A DNA stretch of 64,000 nucleotides from Myxococcus guangdongensis (lineage in GTDB: Bacteria > Myxococcota > Myxococcia > Myxococcales > Myxococcaceae). Position numbers and translations under genes: made by a program. Within the stretch, counting starts at the first letter, position 1; each line of letters opens with the position of its first letter. The stretch lies in contig NZ_JAJVKW010000001.1 of assembly GCF_024198255.1 (NCBI RefSeq), positions 124,001 through 188,000 of the forward strand, given 5' to 3'. Below are positions 1-12,138 of the stretch, one piece after another. Below the pieces are notes generated by a model. It saw nothing but the letters and a program-made list of their open reading frames with translations, did no database searches and was not told the origin of the DNA.

Positions 1-359
1 AGACGACGCCCGTGGCCTACGCCATCGAGGTGACGGGCGAGACGCGCCCCCTGCTGCTCTCCGCCGAGCACGGCGTGCACCGCTTCGTGGAGGGGAGCCA
101 GGCGGCGCTGGTCCGCGTGCTCTTCACGTCGAATCCGTACAGCAGGGACGTGCTACCCGACTGGGAGAAGCTCGAGAAGCTGCTGCCGAAGGAGGAGGTC
201 CGGAGGATTCGCCCCGGCTCGACCGAGATGGCGGGCGGCTCCGTGGAGGACCTGCGCACCGGCGCGCGCGTGCGCTACGCGGGCGGCGTGTTGGACATGG
301 AGTCCCTGCAGGAGCCGTGGATGAACTGGCGCGTGTTCGGCGAGACGGAGGAGGACTGA
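1..359 (+). CDS. Conserved unknown protein, 5'-truncated by the window edge
   Basis: The frame is open from the first base (codons begin at position 3), so the true start lies upstream. A GTG at 12 is available but is not needed. About 119 residues are visible, mixed alpha/beta in look, with no signal peptide, membrane segment or motif I recognise. The stop lies 3 bp before the ATG of the first ClpB-like gene, so the two are almost certainly co-transcribed and perhaps translationally coupled. Its role is probably tied to the two AAA+ proteins that follow; that is inference from position only. Confidence 0.6.
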   Translation, partial: TTPVAYAIEVTGETRPLLLSAEHGVHRFVEGSQAALVRVLFTSNPYSRDVLPDWEKLEKLLPKEEVRRIRPGSTEMAGGSVEDLRTGARVRYAGGVLDMESLQEPWMNWRVFGETEED

Positions 360-362
360 CTC

Positions 363-3300
363 ATGGATCTCAAACTGCCCCTCGTCTACGCCCCCATGGG
401 TGGCCGCCTCGTCGAGGCCTGGGTCCCCGCCTTCTGGCCCGCCCTCCACCGCGTGGGTCCCAGCCTGTCCGCGCTGCGCGACGACCTGGCGCTCGCCATC
501 ATGGAGCGCTTCGAGAAGGAGCACCCATCGCGCGTGGCCAGCTACCAGCTGCCTCCGCACCTGTCGCTCAAGCACGTGAAGGTGGACACCGAGGCGAGGG
601 ACCGGGAGAAGGGCCTTCGCATCGCGCTCGAGGGACGCATGGCGGTGCTGCTGGAGAAGTGGCCTCGCGATGACTTCTGGGTGGTGACGCCCACGCGCAT
701 GCCGGAGGCCCGCTTCGCCATCGCCAAGCCCGAGGAGCTGGCCAATGCGTTGGAGCGCAGGCTGGGCGCGTGGTGCCTGGAGCACGGGCTGAAGAACCTC
801 GACTCCCGCTGGGCCCAGGGCCGTGAGCGGCTGGAGCTGCTGGAGGTGGACGCCTACGCGCCCTCCATCCTCCCGCGCACCCCGCCCCGTCCGCCCAAGC
901 CGCCCCGGCGCCGCCGCGCGTCCGCGTCGGAAGCGAAGCAGGCCGCGACGCCGCCCGAGACACCGGAGCAGCGCGAGAAGCGGCGCAACCGCAGGCGGCT
1001 GACGCTCACGGAGCTGCGCGAGGTGGCGCGCAACCTGAGCCACGCCGCGCGCGACGACGGGCTGGAGCACTGCTACGGCCGCGAGTCGCTGGTGCGCGAA
1101 GTCGTGGACGCACTGGAAGGGCGCGAGGGCGCGGCCATCGTCCTGGTGGGTCCGCCGGGCTCGGGCAAGACGGCGCTGGTGCACGAGGTGGTGCGCAGGC
1201 TCACCGCCCGTCAGGACGCCGCGGGACAGCGCCGGGACGTGTGGCGCGTGGACGGCAACCAGTTCATCGCGGGCATGAGCTACGTGGGCCAGTGGGAGGC
1301 GCGGGCCCGGGGCGTGGTGAAGGAGCTGGTGGAGGTGGGGGATTTGCTCTACGTGGACGACCTGGCGTCGCTCGTCTACGCGGGCCGCACCTCGAACGAG
1401 CGCACCAACGTGGCGCAGTTCCTGGAGCCGCACATGGCGCGCGGCGAGCTGACGGTGCTGGCCGAGTCCACGCTGGAGCGCTTCGAGCGCGTGCGCGAGG
1501 AGGCCCCCACGCTCGCCTCGCTCTTCCGCGTGGTGCACGTGCCCGCGCTGGAGCCCCGCACGACGCTGCCCGCCCTGCTGGGCACGCTGCGCGAGCTGGA
1601 GGGCTCGGGGGACGGTGGGCCCGCGGTGCGGCTGTCACCGCTGGCGCTGGAGACGCTGCTGGATTTGCAGCACCGCTTCGTCGCGCACGAGTCCTTCCCG
1701 GGCAAGGCGGTGCGCCTGCTTCGCCGGGTGCTCGCGCGCCCGGGCACGGTGGAGGAGAACGTGCGGCGCTTCACGGAGGTCGACGTCACCGCCGCGATGC
1801 GCGAGCAGACGGGCCTGCCGGACTTCGTGCTGGGCAGCGCCCCGCCCCGCTCTCGCGAGGCCTTGGAGCGGGCCCTGGCCACGCAGGTGGCGGGGCAGCC
1901 GGAGGCCGTCGGCGCCGTGGTGGACGCCATCCTCACGCTGCAGCGCTCACTCCAGCCGCCGGACAAGCCGCTGGCCACGTACCTCTTCGTGGGCCCCACC
2001 GGCGTGGGCAAGACGGAGACGGCCAAGGCGCTGGCGCGCACCCTCTTCGGCAGCGAGGAGCGGCTGGTGCGCTTCGACATGTCGGAGTTCATCTCCGCGT
2101 CCAGCATCACCCGCCTGCTCGGACGGCCCGGAGCGCCGGACGGCGAGCTGACGACGGCGCTGCGCACGCAGCCCTTCTGCGTCGTGCTCTTCGACGAGGT
2201 GGAGAAGGCGCACCCGCGCGTGTTCGATGCCCTGCTCCAGTTCCTCGGCGAGGGGCGTCTGACGGACGGCGCCGGACGCACCGTGGACGCGCGACAGGCG
2301 GTGGTGGTGCTCACGTCCAACCTGGGTGTGCGCGAGGCCGCCGCCCGCACGGGCTTCCACCGGGCCCCCGAGGGCGCGGAGGCACACTACCTCTCCGCGG
2401 TGCGCGCGTTCTTCCGTCCGGAGTTCTTCAACCGGTTGGACCGCGTGGTGCCCTTCCGCTCGCTGACGCCCGCCGCGCTGCGGCTCGTCGTGGAGCACGC
2501 GCTGGAGTCGCTGCTGTCGCGTCGGGGCATCCGCCGGGGCAACGTGCTGGTGGAGGTGGAGTCCCCGCTGCTCGACCTGCTCGTCGAGCAGGCCTATGAC
2601 CCACGCTATGGCGCCCGCCCCCTGAAGCGCGCGTTGGAGCGGCGCCTCACCGTGCCCCTGGCGCATCACCTGGTGCGGCGCGGGGGCGATGACCTGGCCC
2701 GCGTGGAGCTGTATCGCCAGGGCGACGACATGGGCCTGTCGGTGGAGCTGCTCGCGCTCGAGCCCGCCTGGGCGCCCGAGCCGGCCGCGAGCACGTGGAC
2801 GCTGCCCGCGGTCTCCCGGGCGCTCGAGGAGGTCACCGCGCGGATGGACGCGCTGCTGGCGGCCGAGGCGAAGCTCGCGGAGCAGGGGCAGGTCCCCGGT
2901 GGCCCCGAGGCGCTGGAGCTGTTCGAGCGCCTGGAGCGACTGTCGGCCGAGGCGCTGGACATCCGCGAGAACGAGCTGGCGGACCGCGACTTCCTCGAGA
3001 CGGAGCAGCGCACGGGCAAGGAGGAGCGCCACTCGTACGACGCGAGCTGGCACAACAAGGGCCGGGGTGGATTGCGCCCTCGTCCAGCGTACGCCGCGCA
3101 GCCCCTGCCGGTGTCCCCCGAGGAGCGGCTGCGCCGCTGCCGCCCCCGGGTGATGAAGCTCCGGGACGAAGTGGAGTGGCTCGCGCACCAGCTCGCCCGA
3201 CGCGAGCGGGGCTTGGAGACGCACAGCCTCCTCGTGGAGGGCCTGGCCGATGCGTCCACCTTCGCGGTGAGCGCCGTGACGGGCTCGCTGCCCCAGGGGC

Positions 3301-3761
3301 TCGGCCGCTGCGTCATCCTCGAGGAGCGCGTGGAGCCGGATGGCAAGACGTCCTGGGAGCCGAGCGGGACGGCGCTGTCCGTCGGCGTCCGCGTCCGACG
3401 CGCGGTGGTGACGCTGACGGCGTTCGGCCTGTCGGACGTCCTCCCCCAGCTGGAGGGCTACGCGCTCGTCCTCCTCCCTCGCGATGACGGCCCCAGGCCC
3501 GCGCTGCTGCGCGTGGAGCGACTGGACGGCACACCGGAGCAGCTCGCGGACGTGGCCCAGCGGGTGGCCGCGCGCGACGCGCTGAAGCTCTCGGAGCAGC
3601 AGGCCCGCCGCGCGGGCACCGCCCCCGCGCCCCCTCCGGGCCGCGTGGTCCTCGAAGGAATGCAGCCCCCCATCCACCACCTCGCGAGCGGACGTCCACC
3701 CGCGGACGCCCTCACCTGGGCGGCGCGAGTGCTGCGCGAGCAGTCCCGAGGAGGGCACTGA
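363..3761 (+). CDS. ClpB/ClpA-like double AAA+ ATPase with atypical N- and C-terminal regions
   Basis: A 1132-residue protein with two AAA+ modules. D1 has Walker A GPPGSGKT (residues 263-270), but its Walker B region reads LLYVDDLASL, with Asp332-Asp333 where Asp-Glu is expected, so D1 hydrolysis may be weak. D2 is complete: GPTGVGKT (544-551), VVLFDEVEKAHP with Asp611-Glu612, sensor 1 TSNLG, the FRPEFFNRLD arginine-finger segment and the RYGARPLKR sensor 2, all typical of the ClpB/Hsp104 C-terminal module. The usual Clp N-terminal repeats and the long ClpB middle-domain coiled coil are not apparent. An unknown domain of about 220 residues precedes D1, and an acidic, coiled-coil-like extension of about 330 residues follows D2. 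Unfoldase or remodelling activity is the family expectation; the substrate is unknown. The next gene starts 1 bp after the stop. Confidence 0.85.
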   Translation: MDLKLPLVYAPMGGRLVEAWVPAFWPALHRVGPSLSALRDDLALAIMERFEKEHPSRVASYQLPPHLSLKHVKVDTEARDREKGLRIALEGRMAVLLEKWPRDDFWVVTPTRMPEARFAIAKPEELANALERRLGAWCLEHGLKNLDSRWAQGRERLELLEVDAYAPSILPRTPPRPPKPPRRRRASASEAKQAATPPETPEQREKRRNRRRLTLTELREVARNLSHAARDDGLEHCYGRESLVREVVDALEGREGAAIVLVGPPGSGKTALVHEVVRRLTARQDAAGQRRDVWRVDGNQFIAGMSYVGQWEARARGVVKELVEVGDLLYVDDLASLVYAGRTSNERTNVAQFLEPHMARGELTVLAESTLERFERVREEAPTLASLFRVVHVPALEPRTTLPALLGTLRELEGSGDGGPAVRLSPLALETLLDLQHRFVAHESFPGKAVRLLRRVLARPGTVEENVRRFTEVDVTAAMREQTGLPDFVLGSAPPRSREALERALATQVAGQPEAVGAVVDAILTLQRSLQPPDKPLATYLFVGPTGVGKTETAKALARTLFGSEERLVRFDMSEFISASSITRLLGRPGAPDGELTTALRTQPFCVVLFDEVEKAHPRVFDALLQFLGEGRLTDGAGRTVDARQAVVVLTSNLGVREAAARTGFHRAPEGAEAHYLSAVRAFFRPEFFNRLDRVVPFRSLTPAALRLVVEHALESLLSRRGIRRGNVLVEVESPLLDLLVEQAYDPRYGARPLKRALERRLTVPLAHHLVRRGGDDLARVELYRQGDDMGLSVELLALEPAWAPEPAASTWTLPAVSRALEEVTARMDALLAAEAKLAEQGQVPGGPEALELFERLERLSAEALDIRENELADRDFLETEQRTGKEERHSYDASWHNKGRGGLRPRPAYAAQPLPVSPEERLRRCRPRVMKLRDEVEWLAHQLARRERGLETHSLLVEGLADASTFAVSAVTGSLPQGLGRCVILEERVEPDGKTSWEPSGTALSVGVRVRRAVVTLTAFGLSDVLPQLEGYALVLLPRDDGPRPALLRVERLDGTPEQLADVAQRVAARDALKLSEQQARRAGTAPAPPPGRVVLEGMQPPIHHLASGRPPADALTWAARVLREQSRGGH

Positions 3762-3762
3762 C

Positions 3763-6075
3763 ATGGATAAGAACTTTCACCTGTTCGTGCGCAACTACCC
3801 GGGCGTGGGTGTGGCCGCGCACGTGCTGACGCATCCGCACCTCGCCTCGTTCGCGCCGGACCTGGCGACCGCGCGCCTGGACGTGGCGGAGGTGCTGGGG
3901 CGGCTGCTCAAGCGCGGCCAGCTCCACGATGAGGTCACGCACTGGCCGGACCTGCGCACCAAGAAGATGAACCTCACCGTGCGCGTCGTGCAGCACGGAC
4001 GGCTGTTGCCCGTGCCCCTCAAGCTCACCGTGGTGACGCGCGGCGGGCGCGCAGGTGCCAAGGCGGAGCGCGCGACGCGCAAGGCGGGCTCGGGCAAGAG
4101 CCCCGTGCACGTCTGGGTGCCGCGCGTGGACGTGCAGGGCTCGCTGCAGGACCTCTCGGACTTGGAGGCGTACGTGGAGGAGCTCGTCCGGCACGAGCTC
4201 TACCTCGCGCCCCTGGAGCGGCTGCACTCGCTGGCCTACCTGGGCGATGAGACCGTCGAAACCCTCTCCGTGTCGATGAAGCACCGCGAGGCGCCCCGCG
4301 CGCGGATGGCCGATGAGCCCCGGCGCGCCGAGCGCAAGCCGCCTCCGCCCCCCGCGCTCGCGGAGGCCAGCCGTTGCCTCAACGAGGAGGTCCGCGCGGG
4401 CCTGCTGGAGCGCGCGTGGGAGCGGAACAAGGAGGTGGGGCTGCTCACCGAGGCCGTCACCGCGCGCGCTCGCGCCAGCGTGCTGCTGGTGGGGGCGCCC
4501 TCCGTGGGCAAGACGGCGCTGGTGCACGAGCTGGTGCACCGCGCCGAGTCCGCGCCCGCGGGCAACCCGCTCCACGGGCTGGAGGTCTACAGCTCGTCGG
4601 GTGGCCGCATCATGGCCGGCATGGCCTACCTGGGGCAGTGGCAGAAGCGCGTGCAGCAGATGGTCCTCGAGCTGCGCGTGCGCCGCGCGGTGCTGCACCT
4701 GGACAGCCTCTCGGAGCTGCTGTCACTGGGTGGCGGCGACACGGGCCTCGACGTCGCGCGACACCTGCTGCCCGCGCTGGAGGGCGGCGAGGTGGTGCTG
4801 GTGCTGGAGGCCACGCCCGAGGACGTCGCGCGCGCCGAGCGCACGCATGGCGCCTTCCTCCAGGCCCTGCGACACCTCGCGGTGGAGCCGCTGCCCGCGT
4901 CCGCCGCGAGGGCCGCCGTCCAGCAGGCCTCACAGCGCGTGGCCAAGACGCGCAAGGTGCGCTTCACGCCCGAATCCCTGGAGCGCGCGGCCGAGCTGAC
5001 CGAACGATTTGGAGAAGGGCCGCCTCCTGGAGGCGCGGTGTCGCTGCTGCGCGCCGCGACATCCCAGCTCGACTCGGGCGCGGAGGTGGGCCCGAGCGCG
5101 GTGACGGCCGCCTTCTGCACGCGCACCGGCTATCCGCGCGAGCTGGTGGACGCGTCCATCCGGTTGGACCCGGACGCGCTCCTGCGCCGCTTCCGTGAGC
5201 GCATCGTCGGACAGGACGAGGCCACGCTGCTGCTGCGCAACCTCGTCGTCACGTTGAAGACGGGCCTCGCCGACCCCTCGCGTCCCCTGGGCGCGTTCCT
5301 GCTCCTGGGCCCCACGGGCGTGGGCAAGACGGAGTCCGCGCTGGCCCTGGCGGAGTACCTGTTCGGCGATGTGACGCGGCTGGCGCGCTTCGACATGGCC
5401 GAGTACGCGGCACCGGGCAGCGCGGGACGCCTCGTCGGCGAGGTGGGTGGACAGCAGGGAGGGCTCGCGCGGCGCGTGCGCGAGCAGCCCTTCGGCGTGG
5501 TGCTGCTGGACGAGGTGGAGAAGGCGGACGCGGGCGTGCACGACCTGCTGCTCCAGGTGCTCGGCGAGGGACGGCTCACGGACGGCACGGGCCGCACCGT
5601 CAGCTTCCGCAACACGGTGGTGCTGCTCACCAGCAACCTGGGCGCGGAGTCGGCGGCGCGCTCGCTGGGCTTCGGCGGCGATGGGCCTCGCGACATGGAG
5701 GCCCACTACCTGGGCGCGGCCACGGCCTTCTTCCGGCCGGAGCTGCTCAACCGGCTGGACCAGGTGGTCCCCTACCGCGCCCTGTCCGCGGACGTCATCC
5801 GCACGCTCACCCGGCGCACGCTGGACGCGGCCCTCGGACGCGAGGGCCTCTCGCGGCGGGGGGTGAGGGTGTCCTTCGGGGAGGACGTGGTGGACTTCCT
5901 CGCCCGGACGGGCTTCGACGCGCGCTATGGCGCCCGTCCCCTGAAGCGCGCGGTGGAGCAGCACGCGGTCGTCCCGCTCGCCCAGTGGCTCGCCGCCCAT
6001 GCGGGCACGCCCCACCGACACGTGGAGCTGCGGCTGGGCACCGAGGAGCGCCTGGAGGTGGTGCCCCGCTCCTGA
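3763..6075 (+). CDS. Second ClpB-like double AAA+ ATPase, divergent paralogue of the preceding gene
   Basis: 770 residues. D1 Walker A is GAPSVGKT (244-251), while the Walker B position reads VLHLDSLSELL: Asp313-Ser314 replaces Asp-Glu, so D1 probably binds ATP without efficient hydrolysis. D2 is canonical: GPTGVGKT (516-523), VVLLDEVEKAD (Asp583-Glu584), TSNLG, FRPELLNRLD and RYGARPLKR. The N-terminal 230 residues lack Clp N repeats, and the ClpB middle domain is absent. Both proteins share the pattern (M-x-Y-[LV]-G-Q-W) after the D1 Walker A, so they are paralogues. The start follows the previous stop by one base. The two may form a mixed hexamer or act on two ends of one substrate; that is inference. 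ClpV of type VI secretion was considered, but no T6SS gene is visible here. Confidence 0.85.
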   Translation: MDKNFHLFVRNYPGVGVAAHVLTHPHLASFAPDLATARLDVAEVLGRLLKRGQLHDEVTHWPDLRTKKMNLTVRVVQHGRLLPVPLKLTVVTRGGRAGAKAERATRKAGSGKSPVHVWVPRVDVQGSLQDLSDLEAYVEELVRHELYLAPLERLHSLAYLGDETVETLSVSMKHREAPRARMADEPRRAERKPPPPPALAEASRCLNEEVRAGLLERAWERNKEVGLLTEAVTARARASVLLVGAPSVGKTALVHELVHRAESAPAGNPLHGLEVYSSSGGRIMAGMAYLGQWQKRVQQMVLELRVRRAVLHLDSLSELLSLGGGDTGLDVARHLLPALEGGEVVLVLEATPEDVARAERTHGAFLQALRHLAVEPLPASAARAAVQQASQRVAKTRKVRFTPESLERAAELTERFGEGPPPGGAVSLLRAATSQLDSGAEVGPSAVTAAFCTRTGYPRELVDASIRLDPDALLRRFRERIVGQDEATLLLRNLVVTLKTGLADPSRPLGAFLLLGPTGVGKTESALALAEYLFGDVTRLARFDMAEYAAPGSAGRLVGEVGGQQGGLARRVREQPFGVVLLDEVEKADAGVHDLLLQVLGEGRLTDGTGRTVSFRNTVVLLTSNLGAESAARSLGFGGDGPRDMEAHYLGAATAFFRPELLNRLDQVVPYRALSADVIRTLTRRTLDAALGREGLSRRGVRVSFGEDVVDFLARTGFDARYGARPLKRAVEQHAVVPLAQWLAAHAGTPHRHVELRLGTEERLEVVPRS

Positions 6076-6147
6076 CATCCCCTCGTGACAGGGCTCTGCT
6101 ATCGTCCCTCGCGCGCCCTCCCCCACCTGGAGCCAGAGCCCTCCTTC

Positions 6148-9153
<3,006 letters not shown>

Positions 9154-9160
9154 GCGCGCC

Positions 9161-10702
9161 TCAGCGCGGCGCGGGCGTCACCTGCTGGTCGGCGAAGCTG
9201 CCGCGCTTGCCCTCGCTCCACTCGTCCCAGAGGTTGAAGGAGCGCAGCTGCTCGGGCAGGTCCGTCGCCTTCATGAGGGCCTCCACCTCCGCGCGGCCCT
9301 GACGCCCCAGCCGCTCCTCCATGGTGGCGAAGCCCCACGCCAGCGAGCCCACCACCGCCGCGTTGCCGCGCAGCGTGCGCGCGTCGCACTGCTCGAACTC
9401 GTCCGAGCGCGCGTGGTAGTTGGGCCCGTACGTCGCGGACTCCTGATTCGCGATGAGGTTCGCCACGCCGCTGAGCAGGAAGTCCAGGTTGTCGGTGCCC
9501 ACCACCGGGACGTCGACTTGCGTGAACGGCCCCAGTCCCGCCACCGGCGAGAGCGCCCGGTCCACCAGGGGCACCAGCGGAGGCCGGCCGTTGGTGAAGA
9601 AGCCGTTGATGCGCCCGCAGCCGATGTCCACTGACAGCGCCATGACGTGCCCGTCCAGCTCCGCCGCGTGCGAGCGCACGTAGCCCGCGGAGCCATACAG
9701 CCCCTGCTCCTCGCCGTTCCAGAGCGCGAAGCGAATCGTCCGCGCGGGCTTGAGCCCCAGCCGGCGAATCTGCCGGGCCAGGTCGATGAGCATCGCCACG
9801 TTGGCGCCGTTGTCCAACGCGCCTCCGCCCAGGTCCCAGCTGTCCAGGTGCGCCCCCAACACCACGACTTCGTCCGGCGTCGTGGTGCCCCGAATCTCAC
9901 CGATGACGTTGCGCGCCTCGTAGGGGCCACCCGTCTTCAAATCCAACACCGCGCTCAACGTGAGGGCCGTGCCCGCGCGGAGCAGCCGCTGCGCGCGCCG
10001 GGCGCCATCGCGCTCCATCACCATCATCGGCCGGGTGTTCTTCGCGCCCGTCGACACGTTGTGGCGGTAGAGCTGATTGCCTGGGCGGCTGCCCATGTAG
10101 ACGACGCCCGCGGCGCCGGCGGCCACCGCGCGCGCCTCGATTCCCACCGCCTCCGCGTACTCGCGGAACAGCCCGTCCACGTCGCGCAGCTCATCCGTCT
10201 CCACCAGGACGAACGCGCCCTTCACCTTCGCGCCCACGCGCGCGTGGTCCGCCTCCGTGCCACGGCCCAGGTCCACGAGCGGCGCGGTGAGCCCCGCCTT
10301 CGGCGTCGCGGCCGAGAAGGGCATCGCCGCCACCCGGGGCGAGAAGCGCACGCCCTTGCCCTGCACCGTCGCGCTCGCGCCCTGCTCCAGCCACAGCGCC
10401 GGCATCCGGAATGACTCCGCCTTCGCGCTGACCCCCGCCTCCCGGAAGCGCTCCAGCGCCCACTCCACCGCGCGACGGTTGGCCTCCGAGCCCGTGGCCC
10501 GCCCACCCACCTCATCCACCAGCGAGCGCAGGTCCTCCACCATCGGCGTGGACCCCAGCACCGCCCCCGTCAGCGCCATCACCTCCCGCTCTCGCGCCGA
10601 GGGCGGCGGAGGCTCGGCCTCCACCCGCTGCGACGACACGAGGACCAGCGACACCAACGCCGCGCTCCAGCGCTTCTGATGTAAAGGCATGACGCGCAGC
10701 AT
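9161..10702 (-). CDS. Secreted M28-family zinc aminopeptidase/carboxypeptidase
   Basis: 513 residues with an N-terminal export signal ending near VEA (about residue 29), so periplasmic or secreted. The M28 co-catalytic zinc site is readable: GAHLDSWD (His285, Asp287 as catalytic base partner), Asp297 in ALDNGAN, the WNGEEQG pair Glu331-Glu332, Asp359 in VDIGCG, and a C-terminal His in PNYHARSDEF. A protease-associated-like insert lies between about residues 130 and 265. It resembles carboxypeptidase Q / leucyl aminopeptidase relatives that trim peptides, in line with a predatory, proteolytic lifestyle. The ATG at 10702 is preceded by GGGAGG with suitable spacing, which favours it over the in-frame ATG four codons later. 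It converges on the kinase gene with a 7-bp gap. Confidence 0.9.
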   Translation of the reverse strand: MLRVMPLHQKRWSAALVSLVLVSSQRVEAEPPPPSAREREVMALTGAVLGSTPMVEDLRSLVDEVGGRATGSEANRRAVEWALERFREAGVSAKAESFRMPALWLEQGASATVQGKGVRFSPRVAAMPFSAATPKAGLTAPLVDLGRGTEADHARVGAKVKGAFVLVETDELRDVDGLFREYAEAVGIEARAVAAGAAGVVYMGSRPGNQLYRHNVSTGAKNTRPMMVMERDGARRAQRLLRAGTALTLSAVLDLKTGGPYEARNVIGEIRGTTTPDEVVVLGAHLDSWDLGGGALDNGANVAMLIDLARQIRRLGLKPARTIRFALWNGEEQGLYGSAGYVRSHAAELDGHVMALSVDIGCGRINGFFTNGRPPLVPLVDRALSPVAGLGPFTQVDVPVVGTDNLDFLLSGVANLIANQESATYGPNYHARSDEFEQCDARTLRGNAAVVGSLAWGFATMEERLGRQGRAEVEALMKATDLPEQLRSFNLWDEWSEGKRGSFADQQVTPAPR

Positions 10703-10889
10703 TCACAACCTCCCACGTCCGCATCAAGCCGCAAGGCGCCACGGACCTCGCGGTACATCCGACTACAATCGCAGTCTTGTTTTATCTGCGTCCGCTTGAG
10801 TTCCACCTGGGGGAATGGCACACGGGCGCTCCATCCCAGGGCGGCGACACCCGCCGTGGCGCCGTCCTCACCCCGTGGAGGCCCAGACG

Positions 10890-11888
10890 ATGCGTGGGAA
10901 TCTGAAGCAAGCCATGCTGTGGACGTTGCCGGCGGCCCTGTTGAGCGCGTGTGGTGGAGCGCCCGAGACACCGGCTCCCGACGACGCGGCGCTGGAGCAG
11001 GGCCAGTCGGCGCTCGTGTCCGCCCCGCCGACGCCGCCTGGCGGCAACATCGCGGACAGCGTCGTCGACCAGGGCGTGCTGACCGTGGGCGGCGCGGTGG
11101 CCGGCTCCCCGGGCGCCCTGCCCGGCTACTTCGGCTACACCGTCCAGGCGAACGCGGGCGCGCAGCTCCGGCTCGAAGTCACGCACCTGGGCAGCTCCAT
11201 GTACCTGGACACCGGGCTGTTCCTCTACGGCCCCAAGGACGCCAACGGGAGCTTCGGGGTGACGCCGCTCGCGCAGGACGACGACTCGGGCTACGGCACG
11301 CTCAGCAAGGTGGAGCTGGTGACGGTGCCGAAGACGGGCGAGTACCTGGCGGTGGTGGGCTTCGTGAACGCCTCCAACAAGCAGTTCCGCCTCGCGGCCT
11401 CGTGTGTCGGCGGCACCTGCCTCGTCAATCCGCCGGCGCCCCCCGCGGGCCTCACGCTCAGCTGGCTCGAGCAGCCCATCACCGAGCGGCTCCAGTCCGG
11501 GGTCGACCAGGGCAATGCCTGGTTCGAGAACGAGACGGGCTCCCTGCGCAGGCTCGACTACTACTGGACCTTCACCGGGCAGGCCACGCTGGACCAGGCC
11601 GTCCAGGCGGTGCTCGCCCAGGGGCGCTACCTCGTCTACCGCAGCGACCCCGCGCCGGCGGTGCTCTCGCTGTCGGAGACGAGCAGCTCCATGTGGTTCC
11701 AGTTCCGCCCGCTGCTGCCCGTCATCCTGGAGACGTACGGCAATGGGACGGAGGCGGTGCAGGTGAAGCGCTATTCCCGCGAGTACTCCACGGGCCCCAA
11801 CGGAGACACCCAGCGCATCCTCTACGTCATGCTCTTCCCCCAGTCGTACAAGGTCATCGTCTTCGAGCAGACGTGGCACGAACTCTGA
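10890..11888 (+). CDS. Lipoprotein with a pre-peptidase-C-like (PPC) domain
   Basis: 332 residues. The start is the ATG preceded by GTGGAGG; it opens a lipoprotein signal with lipobox LLSAC (Cys20). Earlier in-frame ATG codons give Arg/Pro-rich sequence without an export signal and are rejected. Residues of about 65-180 (a GYF-Y stretch, then D-TGLFLYGP, QDDDSGYG and GEYLAVVG) have the look of the bacterial pre-peptidase C-terminal beta-sandwich, usually found on secreted hydrolases, but no catalytic domain is attached. The remaining 150 residues are unrecognised and beta-rich. Surface or periplasmic binding is likely; function unknown. Confidence 0.75.
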   Translation: MRGNLKQAMLWTLPAALLSACGGAPETPAPDDAALEQGQSALVSAPPTPPGGNIADSVVDQGVLTVGGAVAGSPGALPGYFGYTVQANAGAQLRLEVTHLGSSMYLDTGLFLYGPKDANGSFGVTPLAQDDDSGYGTLSKVELVTVPKTGEYLAVVGFVNASNKQFRLAASCVGGTCLVNPPAPPAGLTLSWLEQPITERLQSGVDQGNAWFENETGSLRRLDYYWTFTGQATLDQAVQAVLAQGRYLVYRSDPAPAVLSLSETSSSMWFQFRPLLPVILETYGNGTEAVQVKRYSREYSTGPNGDTQRILYVMLFPQSYKVIVFEQTWHEL

Positions 11889-12138
11889 CGCTCGCCTGAA
11901 GGCAGGCGGCCCGGCGGGCGCAAGTCCCCCGCCCTCCGGTGTCGCGCGGCCTCCACTGTCACCCGACGACCGCGGGCTCGCCTCCTGGTGGGCCCGCCTC
12001 TCCCCGGGGCCAGGGAGGATGTACAGACTCGGCGTGGGTGAGGTGTGCCCGGAAGCGCGCGCGGGCACCGCCCACCCACCACTCATCCAGGGTGGAGCCG
12101 GCGAGGGGGGACACCGTGTGCGGGGACCAGGCGCCAGC

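Noticed and set aside
363..6075. ClpV of a type VI secretion system
   Set aside because: No Tss gene is visible on either side and the N-domains do not match the ClpV N-domain that binds TssC; left as ClpB-like.
12019..12138. N-terminal extension of the multi-PAS kinase from the ATG at 12019
   Set aside because: The 40 added residues are Gly/Arg/Pro-rich with no PAS features; the GTG at 12139 sits directly before the first PAS.
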